Origin: Bog-756 sp963830165
GTDB taxonomy: Bacteria > Actinomycetota > Acidimicrobiia > Acidimicrobiales > RAAP-2
DNA length: 64,000 nucleotides
Direction of reading: 5' to 3'
Assembly (NCBI GenBank): GCA_963830165.1
Contig: CAWHKZ010000003.1
Coordinates: forward strand, 248,001-312,000
Each line of letters begins with the position of its first letter. Position 1 is the first letter of the stretch. The notes below the pieces were generated by a model that had not been told where the DNA came from, made no database searches, and saw only the letters and a list, made by a program, of their open reading frames with translations. Below are positions 26,475-34,899 of this stretch, piece after piece. The position numbers were made by a program, and so were the translations under genes.

Positions 26475-26564
26475 CTCCCACCGGCGCTCCTCGGGTGCCA
26501 CACGCTCGCTCCAACCACCATGCGGTCGCCCGGCGACCCGTGATCTCCAACCGAAAGGAACACC

Positions 26565-28130
26565 ATGGGTAGGGTCCTCGTCACCGAAAAGCTGGCCCAG
26601 CCGGGTCTGGACCTCATGGCCGAGGCCGGCCACGAGGTGGACGTCCGACTGGGGCTGACCCCCGAACAGCTGATCGAGGCCATCGTGGGCGCCGACGCCC
26701 TGGTGATCCGCTCGGCCACCACCGTGACGGCCGACGTCCTGGCCGCCGGCACCGACCTGGTCGTCGTCGGCCGGGCCGGCATCGGCCTCGACAATGTCGA
26801 CGTGGCCGCCGCCACCGAGCGCGGCGTCATGGTCGTCAACGCCCCGCAGTCGAACATCCTCTCCGCCGCCGAGCAGGCCATGGCCCTGCTGTTGGCCCAG
26901 GCCCGCAACATCCCCCAGGCCCATGCCGCCCTGGTGGCCGGCAAGTGGGAGCGGTCCAAGTGGGAGGGTGTCGAGCTCCACGGCAAGACCCTCGGCGTCG
27001 TCGGCCTGGGTCGGGTCGGCGCCCTGGTCGCCCAGCGGGCGCTCGCCTTCGGGATGCGCCTCGTGGCCTACGACCCATTCGTGTCGGCCGACCGGGCCAA
27101 GCACATGGGCGTCGAGCTCATGGGCCTCGAGCAGCTGATGGGGGAGTCGGACTTCGTGACCGTCCACCTGCCGAAGAACAAGGAGACCCTCGGCCTCATC
27201 GGCCGCGACATGCTGGCGAAGTCCAAGCCCGGGCTCCGCATCATCAACACCGCCCGCGGCGGCATCGTCGACGAGGAGGCGCTGGCCGAGGCCATCCGGG
27301 ACGGCCACGTCCAGGGGGCCGGTCTCGACGTCTTCGCCAAGGAGCCGACCACCGAGTCACCGCTGTTCGAACTGCCGTCCGTCGTGGTGGCCCCGCACCT
27401 CGGCGCGTCGACCGTCGAGGCCCAGGACAAGGCCGGCGTCACCATCGCCGAGCAGGTCATCCTGGCTCTGGCCGGCGACTTCGTCCCGTTCGCGGTCAAC
27501 GTCAACGCCACCGACGTGTCCGAGACGGTGCGCCCGTTCATGGGCCTGGCCGAGCAGCTCGGGCGGATCCTGGCCTGCCTCGAGGACGGGCTGCCGAACC
27601 GGCTCGAGATCGAGTACGAGGGCGGCCTCGCCGGGTCGGGCACGGGCATCCTGACCCTGTCCGTCCTGAAGGGGCTCTTCGCCGAGGGGACCGCCGAGCC
27701 GGTGTCGTACGTGAACGCCCCCCAGCTGGCCACCGAGCGCGGCCTCGAGGTCCGGGAGACCTCCACCGTCACGGCCCACGACTTCGTCAACCTCATCACC
27801 CTGCGCGGCGGCGGGCACTCGGTGGCCGGCACCCTGGCCGGGCCGAGGTCCGAGCCCCGGCTGGTGATGGTCGACGACCACACGGTCGAGGTGCCGCCCG
27901 CTCCCAACATGGTCGTGGTGCGCAACGACGACAGCCCCGGCATGATCGGGGTGGTCGGCACGATCATCGGTGACGCCGGGGTGTCGATCTCCTCGATGGC
28001 CGTCGGCCCGTCGGCCACCGGCAACACCGCGCTGATGGTGCTCTCGACCGACGGGCAGATCCCCGACGACGCGCTGGGCGCCCTGCGCGACAACGACGGC
28101 ATCAGCGACGTGCACACCGTCCGGACCTGA
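26565..28130 (+). CDS. serA: D-3-phosphoglycerate dehydrogenase
   Basis: The 521-residue long-form (type I) PGDH has an N-terminal substrate domain, a Rossmann domain with GVVGLGRVGALVAQRA and NTARGGIVDEEALAEA, the catalytic His in PHLGASTVEAQ, then an intervening ASB domain and a C-terminal ACT domain (MVVVRNDDSPGMIGVVGTIIGDAGVSI). It oxidises 3-phosphoglycerate with NAD to start serine synthesis and is normally feedback-inhibited by serine through the ACT/ASB domains. AAAGGA sits 6 nt before ATG. SerC is encoded nearby on the other strand. Confidence 0.96.
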   Translation: MGRVLVTEKLAQPGLDLMAEAGHEVDVRLGLTPEQLIEAIVGADALVIRSATTVTADVLAAGTDLVVVGRAGIGLDNVDVAAATERGVMVVNAPQSNILSAAEQAMALLLAQARNIPQAHAALVAGKWERSKWEGVELHGKTLGVVGLGRVGALVAQRALAFGMRLVAYDPFVSADRAKHMGVELMGLEQLMGESDFVTVHLPKNKETLGLIGRDMLAKSKPGLRIINTARGGIVDEEALAEAIRDGHVQGAGLDVFAKEPTTESPLFELPSVVVAPHLGASTVEAQDKAGVTIAEQVILALAGDFVPFAVNVNATDVSETVRPFMGLAEQLGRILACLEDGLPNRLEIEYEGGLAGSGTGILTLSVLKGLFAEGTAEPVSYVNAPQLATERGLEVRETSTVTAHDFVNLITLRGGGHSVAGTLAGPRSEPRLVMVDDHTVEVPPAPNMVVVRNDDSPGMIGVVGTIIGDAGVSISSMAVGPSATGNTALMVLSTDGQIPDDALGALRDNDGISDVHTVRT

Positions 28131-28150
28131 GCCGGACCCGGCGCCCGATC

Positions 28151-28495
28151 GTGGCCCGGATGCCCGTGCCCGCCTTCAGCGCCGGACAGGTGGTCACGGT
28201 GTTCCGGTCGCGGCGCCGGGCCGGATCGGAGGAGGCGTACGCACGCCTGGCCGAGACGATGCTGGCCGCGGCGCGGGCCGTACCGGGATTCGTCGACTTC
28301 TCGACCTTCGTGGCCGACGACGGCGAGCGGGTGTCGATCGTCACCTTCGCCACCGCCGAGGCCCACGCCGCCTGGCGCGACGACCCGGGACACCGGGCCG
28401 CCCAGCAGCAGGGCAGGGACGAGCTCTACGAGTGGTACTCGATCCAGGTGGCGGTGTGCGAGCGGGCGACCGCCTGGGAGCGTCCGACCGACTGA
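28151..28495 (+). CDS. Antibiotic biosynthesis monooxygenase (ABM)-domain protein
   Basis: The 114-residue protein has one dimeric alpha/beta-barrel ABM domain: VVTVFRSRRRAGSEEAYARLAETMLAAARAVPGFVDFSTFVADDGERVSIVTFATAEAHAAWRDDPGHRAAQ. This is the typical pattern of quinol or heme-type ABM proteins. The reaction is unknown. It begins 20 nt after serA, at GTG 28151 or ATG 28160, and is probably cotranscribed by read-through. Confidence 0.75.
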   Translation: MARMPVPAFSAGQVVTVFRSRRRAGSEEAYARLAETMLAAARAVPGFVDFSTFVADDGERVSIVTFATAEAHAAWRDDPGHRAAQQQGRDELYEWYSIQVAVCERATAWERPTD

Positions 28496-28532
28496 ACGTC
28501 GGGCCGTCCCGGTGGGGAGCCCCTCAGTGGAT

Positions 28533-28715
28533 TCAGGCCCGGGCCGCCCCGGCGTCCTTGGCCGGCACCGGAGGCCACGTGTCACCCCCGATGGAGGGGA
28601 GCAGTTCGCCGCGGCGGGCCGCCGGTGCCCACAGGCGGTACGCCACGACGACGCCGACCGCGAGGACGAGTGCCGGGAGGAGCCGGCGGCGCAACCGGGT
28701 CGGTGTCGAGGGCAT
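28533..28715 (-). CDS. Small single-pass membrane protein, function unknown
   Basis: The 60-residue frame MPSTPTRLRRRLLPALVLAVGVVVAYRLW... has a positively charged N-terminus, one transmembrane helix (about residues 12-30) and a short polar tail ending AKDAGAARA. TACAGT lies 5 nt before the ATG, consistent with a leaderless transcript. I do not recognise a family. The positive-inside charge pattern and promoter support a real gene, convergent with the ABM gene. Confidence 0.55.
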   Translation of the reverse strand: MPSTPTRLRRRLLPALVLAVGVVVAYRLWAPAARRGELLPSIGGDTWPPVPAKDAGAARA

Positions 28716-28847
28716 GCACCACTGTACGTTTCGCTCGGAGCAGCCGTTCGCAGGTCCCGGGGGGACGGGAAGGTGAACTTCTCCTGTCGTGATGGTTACC
28801 GGAGGGTGATTCTTCGCGAACGTCCAGGTCGCGCCCCTCGTGCCGCG

Positions 28848-28877
28848 TTGACAGTTCGGACCGCGTATGCCGAAACT
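28848..28877 (+). promoter_or_regulatory. Candidate promoter of the SH3-like lipoprotein gene
   Basis: A consensus -35 TTGACA (28848-28853) is followed after 18 bp by a weak -10, GAAACT (28872-28877). The leader to ATG 28996 would be about 110 nt. The rest of the 280-bp gap (28716-28995) shows nothing else I can name. Confidence 0.4.
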
Positions 28878-28995
28878 TGTCGTCCGAGGTCCCGAAGCGG
28901 GCTCCGGACGACGCCCGACGCAACGGTCGGGGGCCGGGTGGGGCGCACCGTCGCCGCCAGCCTGCTCCTCCCACTTCCACCGAAGAACTGGACGC

Positions 28996-29703
28996 ATGAC
29001 ACCCACCCGACGTGACACCGCCGCCCGCCCACGCCCCGGAGTGGCCCGAGCCCTCGTGCTCGCCGGAATACTCGGCCTCGGCGCCGCACTGAGCGCCTGC
29101 AGCTCGTCATCGCCGTCGGCGGCCACCACCGAGGCCGTCGTGAAGCCTCCGACGACCATCGTGATGTCCTGCTCGTATGCTCCCGGCGGCAAGGTCCCCT
29201 CCGGCGAGGCCCAGGGTGAGCCGCCGCCCTTCGGGACCTTCTCGCCGGACCAGGCCGCCCAGTCGGCACTCCAGCAGATCAAGGACCACGGCGGCACCGG
29301 CCTGGTCTACGGGTACCAGCTCCCGAGCGGCACCAAGCTCTACGCCGGGCCCGACGCCTCGTCGGCCCCGGTCGGCACCATCCCCGTCGGGCGCTCGGTC
29401 TTCCTGTTCGATCCCGTGGTGTGGACGACCTCGTCCGGGCAGCACTGGCTGGTGACGTTCATGGCGTGCGGCGGCGACAGCCCGTACTGGATCGACGTCG
29501 ACCAGGTGAAGCAGGCCGACGCGGCGACCTACACCGCCCTCTCCAAGTCGATCTCGGCACTCCTGCAGTCCACGGACTATCCGACCACGGGCCAGCCCTC
29601 GTCGCTGCCGGTCGTCGTCAACAGCGAGGATCGGTTCGCCTGGAAGGACACCACGATCCAGTTCTCCCCGGCCCGTGCCGAGTTCGTGGGTTTCCCGGCC
29701 TGA
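28996..29703 (+). CDS. Lipoprotein with SH3-like domain, upstream of the pst operon
   Basis: The 235-residue protein has a lipoprotein signal peptide with lipobox LSAC (Cys at about residue 35), a short Ser/Ala/Thr linker, and an SH3b-like beta domain (about residues 110-165): SGTKLYAGPDASSAPVGTIPVGRSVFLFDPVVWTTSSGQHWLVTF...YWIDVDQV. Such domains commonly bind peptidoglycan or peptides; a cell-surface role is inferred. ATG 28996 is chosen because the signal peptide begins there. It is separated from pstC by a PHO-box-like promoter. Confidence 0.7.
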   Translation: MTPTRRDTAARPRPGVARALVLAGILGLGAALSACSSSSPSAATTEAVVKPPTTIVMSCSYAPGGKVPSGEAQGEPPPFGTFSPDQAAQSALQQIKDHGGTGLVYGYQLPSGTKLYAGPDASSAPVGTIPVGRSVFLFDPVVWTTSSGQHWLVTFMACGGDSPYWIDVDQVKQADAATYTALSKSISALLQSTDYPTTGQPSSLPVVVNSEDRFAWKDTTIQFSPARAEFVGFPA

Positions 29704-29784
29704 TGGATGCGCGTGCTCCCGGGTCGGCGCCACCCTGCCGATGCACCGGATCATCACCGAACAATCACCCTGGAATCGCGGAAA

Positions 29785-29817
29785 GTTTGCCTGGCGTTCA
29801 CCTTGACTCAGTAGGTT
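29785..29817 (+). promoter_or_regulatory. PHO-box-like direct repeat and promoter of the pst operon
   Basis: Two adjacent 11-bp units, GTTTGCCTGGC (29785-29795) and GTTCACCTTGA (29796-29806), match the GTTCACC direct-repeat units bound by PhoP in Streptomyces. The TANNNT -10 TAGGTT (29812-29817) follows 5 bp later, so the box covers the -35 region, as expected for PhoP activation under phosphate starvation. Confidence 0.65.
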
Positions 29818-29912
29818 CCCTTGAGGTGTCAGCGGTAGGGCGCGAGCACACCTGCCGCTGGGGCGCACGAACCGAACGCCTGACCGCGGGAAAGGGCTGA
29901 GGAACCCAGCAG

Positions 29913-30911
29913 ATGGCTATCGATCTCGACACCCCAGCGGCCACGCCGCAGTACGCCGCGCCTACGCCGATCGTGGTCACCCGCGACTACTCCACACCCG
30001 ACCGGATCTTCCGCCGGAGTGTGCAGATGTCCGGCCTCGGCGTGTTCCTCCTCCTGGTCGCCATCGGATCGTTCCTGGCGTGGTTCGGCTGGCCGGCGTT
30101 CCGCGTCGCCGGTTGGGGCTTCTTCACCCACTCGGGCCCCGTCACCCCCGGCTCCACCTCCGGCTTCGGTGTACTGGCCTCGCTGACGGGCACCGTCGAG
30201 GTCGCCTTCGTCGCCATGCTGGTCGGCGCCCCGGTCGCCATCTGCACGGCACTCTTCCTCAGCGAGTACGCCCCGCTCAGGTCCCGCCGGACCCTCATCG
30301 CCATGATCGACCTGGCCGCGGCCATCCCGTCCATCATCTTCGGTCTGTGGGCGTTCTTCGAACTCCAGCCGAACGTCGTCGGACTCAGCACGTGGCTGTC
30401 GCGTCACGCCTCGTTCATCCCGTTCTTCAAGGTGACGAGTCCGCCCCTCAACGCGTCGATCCTCATCGCCGGCCTGGTGGTCGGCCTCATGATCGTCCCC
30501 ATCATCGCCTCGATCTGCCGCGAGGTCTTCTCGCTGGCGCCGGCCGGTGAGCGCGAGGCCGCGCTCGCCCTCGGGGCCAGCCGTTGGCAGATGATACGCA
30601 CCGTGGTCCTCCCGTTCGGGAGGGGCGGCATGATCGGTGCCGTCATGCTCGGCCTCGGCCGGGCCCTGGAGGAGACGATCGCCGTGTCGATCATCCTCGG
30701 CGGTTCCTACAAGGTCACCGACGAGATCCTCCAGCACGGCGGGTCGACGATCTCACAGCTCATCGCCACCAACTTCGGCTCCGGCGGCCAGCTCGGCCTG
30801 CACGACCTCCTGCTGTGCGGCTTCGTGCTGTTCATCCTGACCCTGGTCATCAACCTTGCGGCATCGGCCATCGTGAACCGGTCCCGCAGCGGTGCGGGGG
30901 TGGACCTGTGA
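29913..30911 (+). CDS. pstC: Phosphate ABC transporter permease PstC
   Basis: The 332-residue protein has an about 40-residue cytoplasmic N-terminus, six predicted transmembrane helices and the BPD_transp_1 domain. The EAA loop reads EREAALALGASRWQMIRTVVLPFGRGGMIGAVMLGLGRALEETIAV, typical of PstC. With PstA it forms the membrane channel of the high-affinity phosphate importer. It is the first gene of an operon in which every junction overlaps; its stop overlaps the pstA GTG (GTGA). Confidence 0.93.
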   Translation: MAIDLDTPAATPQYAAPTPIVVTRDYSTPDRIFRRSVQMSGLGVFLLLVAIGSFLAWFGWPAFRVAGWGFFTHSGPVTPGSTSGFGVLASLTGTVEVAFVAMLVGAPVAICTALFLSEYAPLRSRRTLIAMIDLAAAIPSIIFGLWAFFELQPNVVGLSTWLSRHASFIPFFKVTSPPLNASILIAGLVVGLMIVPIIASICREVFSLAPAGEREAALALGASRWQMIRTVVLPFGRGGMIGAVMLGLGRALEETIAVSIILGGSYKVTDEILQHGGSTISQLIATNFGSGGQLGLHDLLLCGFVLFILTLVINLAASAIVNRSRSGAGVDL

Positions 30912-32209
30912 GTCCCGAGGCGACGACCCACACGGCTCCTGACGGCGTGCTCGTCACCACCACGTCCGCATCCACGCAGACGCCGCCGACCGTCCGGCCG
31001 ACGCCTCCCCCCACCACCTCCGACGCGGGCAGGCTCGAGCCGCCTTCGCCGCCCCGTCCGCGCCGGCTGCCCTCGCCCATCCGACCGAGCGCGTTCGGTG
31101 CCCAGGACGTCCTCGTCCTGGTGGCCGCCGCCGTCTCGGCGCTGTGCCTGGTCTGGATCGTCTTCTACCAGCTGACGTCACTGTCGGGTGGCCTCGGCTT
31201 CCTCGTCGCCTGGTACGTCACCTTCGTGGCCCTGACCTGGTTCGGCACCGCCCAGATGGTCGAGCGCCAGGTGGCGACCGACCGGGCGGTGGCGGTGGTC
31301 GTGGTCAGCGCGGCCCTGCTCGTGGTCGGCCTGGTCCTGTTCATCGTGATCTGGGTGGCAGCCAAGGCCATCCCGACGATCCACTGGGGATCCCTGTTCA
31401 CCAAGGACCAGAAGGACTTCCAGGTGGCCGACCCCGACGCGCTCGCCACCGTCGGCATCAAGCACGCCATCATCGGCACCCTGGAGCAGGTGCTCATCGC
31501 CGTCGCCATCGGTGTCCCCTTCGCCGTGGCCACGGCCATCTACCTCAACGAGGTGAAGGGGTTCGGATCGAGGACGGTCCGCACCGTCGTCACGGCGATG
31601 AGCGGCACCCCCTCGGTGGTGGCCGGGATCTTCATCTACTCGATGCTGATCCTGACGCACGTCCTGAACTACTCGGGCTTCGCCGCTTCACTGGCACTCG
31701 TGGTGATCCTCCTGCCGTCGGTCACCCGCGTGGTCGAGGAGGTGCTGCGGGTGGTCCCGAGCGGCCTGCGCGAGGCCTCCCAGGCCCTCGGCGCCCCCGA
31801 GTGGCGCACCGTGTGGTCGGTGGTGCTACCCACGGCCCGCTCGGGTGTGGTCACCGCGGTCCTGCTCGGGGTGGCCCGGATCGTGGGGGAGACCGCCCCG
31901 CTCATCTTCACCGCGTTCGGTTCCCAGGTCACCAACTGGAATCCGTTCTCCCACGACCAGGGGGCACTCCCGCTGGTCATCTGGTCGGACGTGCGCCAGG
32001 CACAGCCGGTCCTCATCGACCTGGCCTTCCAGGCGGCCTTCGTGCTCATCTCGATCGTGCTGATCCTCTTCGTCCTGGCCCGGGTGTTCAGCCGTCCGAG
32101 GGGTCGTTCGAAGGGGAAGGCACGACGCGGTGACGGCCGTCCCGCCGAGGACGACCTCATGGCCAGGATCTTCGTTCCGATCCCGATGGAGGAGAGTGCA
32201 GACATATGA
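30908..32209 (+). CDS. pstA: Phosphate ABC transporter permease PstA with extended N-terminus
   Basis: The 433-residue protein is longer than usual PstA (about 280-300). Residues 1-60 are Thr/Pro-rich and cytoplasmic, followed by two or three extra hydrophobic helices (about 68-90, 96-115, 128-155) before the canonical permease. The permease EAA loop is LREASQALGAPEWRTVWSVVLPTARSGVVTAVLLGVARIVGETAPL. It pairs with PstC. The start overlaps pstC (GTGA) and its stop overlaps pstB (ATGA), indicating coupled translation. Confidence 0.9.
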   Translation: MSPEATTHTAPDGVLVTTTSASTQTPPTVRPTPPPTTSDAGRLEPPSPPRPRRLPSPIRPSAFGAQDVLVLVAAAVSALCLVWIVFYQLTSLSGGLGFLVAWYVTFVALTWFGTAQMVERQVATDRAVAVVVVSAALLVVGLVLFIVIWVAAKAIPTIHWGSLFTKDQKDFQVADPDALATVGIKHAIIGTLEQVLIAVAIGVPFAVATAIYLNEVKGFGSRTVRTVVTAMSGTPSVVAGIFIYSMLILTHVLNYSGFAASLALVVILLPSVTRVVEEVLRVVPSGLREASQALGAPEWRTVWSVVLPTARSGVVTAVLLGVARIVGETAPLIFTAFGSQVTNWNPFSHDQGALPLVIWSDVRQAQPVLIDLAFQAAFVLISIVLILFVLARVFSRPRGRSKGKARRGDGRPAEDDLMARIFVPIPMEESADI

Positions 32210-33057
32210 CGACGACCCTTCCACCTTCGTCGACACCGGTCGACCCGGACCACCCGGCTCCGTTCTCGGGAACCCGGGCCATCGGCCAGCCCGGCCAGAT
32301 CGACGCCGAAGGCGTCTGCGCCTGGTTCGGCGGCCGTCTCGTACTCGAGACGGTGGACCTGGTGATGGAGACATCCAAGGTGACGGCGCTGATCGGCCCG
32401 TCGGGCTGCGGCAAGTCGACGTTCCTCCGCATCCTCAATCGGATGCACGAGGTCGTCCCGGGAGCGCAGCTCGCCGGTTCGGTCAAGCTCGACGGCGTCG
32501 ACATCTACGGCCCCGGCCAGCGGGCCATGGAGACCCGACGCCACATCGGCATGGTGTTCCAGAAGCCGAATCCCTTCCCGGCGATGACCATCGCCGAGAA
32601 CGTGCTCGCCGGACTCAAGTTCTCGCGCACCTCGGTCGCCAACAAGGACGACCTGATCGAGGAGTCGCTGAGCAAGGGGGGCCTGTGGAACGAGGTCAAG
32701 GACCGGCTCGGTGAGCTCGGTGGCGCCCTCTCCGGCGGGCAGCAACAGCGGCTCTGCATCGCCCGGTCGCTGGCCGTGAAGCCCCGCGTCCTGCTGATGG
32801 ACGAGCCGTGCTCGGCCCTCGACCCCACCTCGACGCTGCGCATCGAGCAGACGATCAAGGAGATCGCCGGCGAAGTGACCGTCGTCATCGTGACCCACAA
32901 CATGCAGCAGGCCCAGCGCGTGTCCGACTACTGCGCGTTCTTCCTCGCCGAGGAGAACCAGCCCGGACGGGTGATCGAGTCGGGCCGTACCGAGATGATC
33001 TTCGGCGAACCCAGCGACCAGAGGACGTTCGATTATGTCAATGGCCAGTTCGGCTGA
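32206..33057 (+). CDS. pstB: Phosphate ABC transporter ATP-binding protein PstB
   Basis: The 283-residue ATPase has Walker A GPSGCGKST (residues 64-72), the Q-loop in GMVFQKPNPFPAMTI, ABC signature LSGGQQQR, Walker B VLLMDEPCSALD and the H-loop VIVTHNMQQAQRVSD. The FQKPNPFP motif is characteristic of PstB. It powers phosphate import through PstC/PstA. Its last 23 bp overlap the next gene, a PstS-like binding protein, so binding protein and transporter are translated together. Confidence 0.95.
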   Translation: MTTTLPPSSTPVDPDHPAPFSGTRAIGQPGQIDAEGVCAWFGGRLVLETVDLVMETSKVTALIGPSGCGKSTFLRILNRMHEVVPGAQLAGSVKLDGVDIYGPGQRAMETRRHIGMVFQKPNPFPAMTIAENVLAGLKFSRTSVANKDDLIEESLSKGGLWNEVKDRLGELGGALSGGQQQRLCIARSLAVKPRVLLMDEPCSALDPTSTLRIEQTIKEIAGEVTVVIVTHNMQQAQRVSDYCAFFLAEENQPGRVIESGRTEMIFGEPSDQRTFDYVNGQFG

Positions 33058-34837
33058 GCGCGGCACGCACCGCGTGCGCGCCGCAGGCATCGTTGTCGCC
33101 GCGTTCGTGGTCCTGGCCGCGGCCGCCCAGTTCGTGGGCATGGCACCGGCGGGTGCCAGTCCCACCATGCAGTCGACCGGTTCGAGCTTCGCGTCCGTGG
33201 CCATCCAGCAGTGGGTGGGCCAGTCCTCGATCCTCTACGGGCTCAACATCAACTGGCAGGTGTCGTCGTCGGTCATCGGCCTCAACAACTTCGGGCAGAA
33301 CCAGATCGACTTCGCGGCATCGGACATCCCGTACAGCTCGGAGCAGTCGACCTACTACCCGACTCAGCCCTACCAGTATCTCCCGGACGTGGCCGGTGGC
33401 CTCGCCTTCATGTTCAACCTCATCGGCAACGACGGCCAGCGGATCACCAACCTGAATCTCAATGCCACGGCGATCGACAAGATCTTCCTCGGCGAGATCA
33501 CGACCTGGAACAACCCGGCGATCGCCAGCCTGAATCCCCAACTCTCCGGCGACCTGCCCAGCCAGCGGATCATCCCCGTCTACCGGGTCGACGCCTCCGG
33601 TGAGAACTACCTGCTGAGCGACTACCTGCTCCACCAGGACAACGCCGACTTCGTGGCGGCCCAGAACGCCTTCCTCTCGGGCAATCCCGGCGAGCCGTCG
33701 GCCAGCTGGCCGGTCCCCTCGTCGAGCTCGCATCCGAGCACGAGCACCTACCCGGGCTGGGCTGCCGGCAACCCGGAGCCGCAGAACGGATCGGACAACG
33801 CGGCCAACTACGTGTCGGCGCTGGCCAGTGTGGGCTCCATCACCTACGTGGAGACGGCCTACGCCAAGGAGCACGACATGCCCGTGGCCAACCTGGCCAA
33901 CGCCAGCGGTGCCTACGTGCAGCCGACGTCGCTCAACGTCGCCACCGCACTCGAGGCGGCCCTGCTGCACCCCGACCTCACCCAGGACCTGACCAACGTC
34001 TACACCAACCCGCTCCCCAACGCCTACCCGCTGTCGGCCTACAGCTACCTGGTCGCGCCCTGTTCGCCCTCACTGGCGGCGGGGCAGAACACGGCCTGCG
34101 CACAGAACCCCACCGGGGTGCCCGGCTCGAACCCGACGGGCTCCACCTCACCGTTCGCGCCGCAGAAGGGAGCTGCTCTGGGCCAGTTCGTCTCCTTCCT
34201 GGCCTGTGCCGGCCAGGAGAAGATGGCGGACCTCGGCTACTCGCCGCTCCCACCGGTGCTCGTTACGGAGGACTTCGAGGCCATCGGCCGGATGAACGGT
34301 GGCGTGGAGCCGCCGCCGGTGTCGGCGGCCGACTGCAAGAACCCGTACGTCGACGGCGAGATCCCGCTCCCCGGCTCACCTACCGTCCAAGGCCAGACCG
34401 CCTATGTCGGAGGCGTCACTTCGTCGACGGCGCCCCCGACCGGTCCGGCCGGACACGGGGGCTCGGGCTCCGGTTCGGGCTCCGGTTCGGGCTCCGGTTC
34501 GGGCTCCGGTTCGGGCTCCAATGGCTCCGGTACCGACTCGATCACGGAGGCCGACGCGGCCGCGGGGCTCACGCCACAGCTGGCCGCCGAGGGCTACACG
34601 GTGGTCGACGGTCATATCGTCAAGCCGTTGTGCGTCACCGAGGTGTGCGAGTCACCCCGGGCCGACACCCTGGTGGCCGCCACCGACGCCGTCGGCATCC
34701 CGGAGGCCGGCGTGTACATCGGCTGGGCCCTGGTGGTGCTCGGCCTGATCCTGCTCCCGCCGTTGGTCGCCATGCGATTGAGCCGTAGGCGCCAGGCCGC
34801 GACCGTCGAATCGAGCACGCCGGACGAGGGGGAATGA
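33035..34837 (+). CDS. PstS-like phosphate-binding protein with C-terminal membrane anchor
   Basis: The 600-residue protein has a Sec signal peptide (about residues 14-41) without a lipobox Cys, then a PBP-like PstS domain: STGSSFASVAIQQW near the N-terminus, IDFAASDIP, IDKIFLGEITTWNNPAIASLNP and YRVDASGENYLLSDYLL. A (Gly-Ser) linker (about 475-495) leads to a membrane-proximal segment, and a single transmembrane helix (about 560-580, AGVYIGWALVVLGLILLPPLVAM) is followed by a basic cytoplasmic tail. Usual PstS is a lipoprotein, so this one replaces the lipid with a C-terminal anchor. It probably delivers phosphate to PstCA. Confidence 0.85.
   Translation: MSMASSAERGTHRVRAAGIVVAAFVVLAAAAQFVGMAPAGASPTMQSTGSSFASVAIQQWVGQSSILYGLNINWQVSSSVIGLNNFGQNQIDFAASDIPYSSEQSTYYPTQPYQYLPDVAGGLAFMFNLIGNDGQRITNLNLNATAIDKIFLGEITTWNNPAIASLNPQLSGDLPSQRIIPVYRVDASGENYLLSDYLLHQDNADFVAAQNAFLSGNPGEPSASWPVPSSSSHPSTSTYPGWAAGNPEPQNGSDNAANYVSALASVGSITYVETAYAKEHDMPVANLANASGAYVQPTSLNVATALEAALLHPDLTQDLTNVYTNPLPNAYPLSAYSYLVAPCSPSLAAGQNTACAQNPTGVPGSNPTGSTSPFAPQKGAALGQFVSFLACAGQEKMADLGYSPLPPVLVTEDFEAIGRMNGGVEPPPVSAADCKNPYVDGEIPLPGSPTVQGQTAYVGGVTSSTAPPTGPAGHGGSGSGSGSGSGSGSGSGSGSNGSGTDSITEADAAAGLTPQLAAEGYTVVDGHIVKPLCVTEVCESPRADTLVAATDAVGIPEAGVYIGWALVVLGLILLPPLVAMRLSRRRQAATVESSTPDEGE
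34465..34519 (+). repeat. 12-bp tandem repeat encoding a Gly-Ser linker
   Basis: Unit GGGCTCCGGTTC repeats about 4.6 times and encodes alternating Gly-Ser. It is likely prone to slippage and hence to linker-length variation between strains. Confidence 0.8.
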
Positions 34838-34899
34838 TGGGACCGCGACGCCGCCACCGTACGTCCGTGAGCCACGCGACCGAAGGAAGAGAGACCGCC

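Noticed and set aside
23548..26550. Long antisense open frame of about 1,000 codons
   Set aside because: It lies in the wrong frame or strand over the lipoprotein, serC and aminotransferase genes, is Arg/Gly/His-rich and shows no motif. High-GC DNA produces such frames.
28768..28778. GTTCACCTTCC on the minus strand as a second PHO box
   Set aside because: Only one 11-bp unit matches; the adjacent unit does not, and it is about 40 bp from the nearest -10 box.
34465..34519. Gly-Ser repeat as a mobile element or assembly artefact
   Set aside because: It is an in-frame 12-bp repeat coding for a flexible linker before a transmembrane helix, so function explains it.
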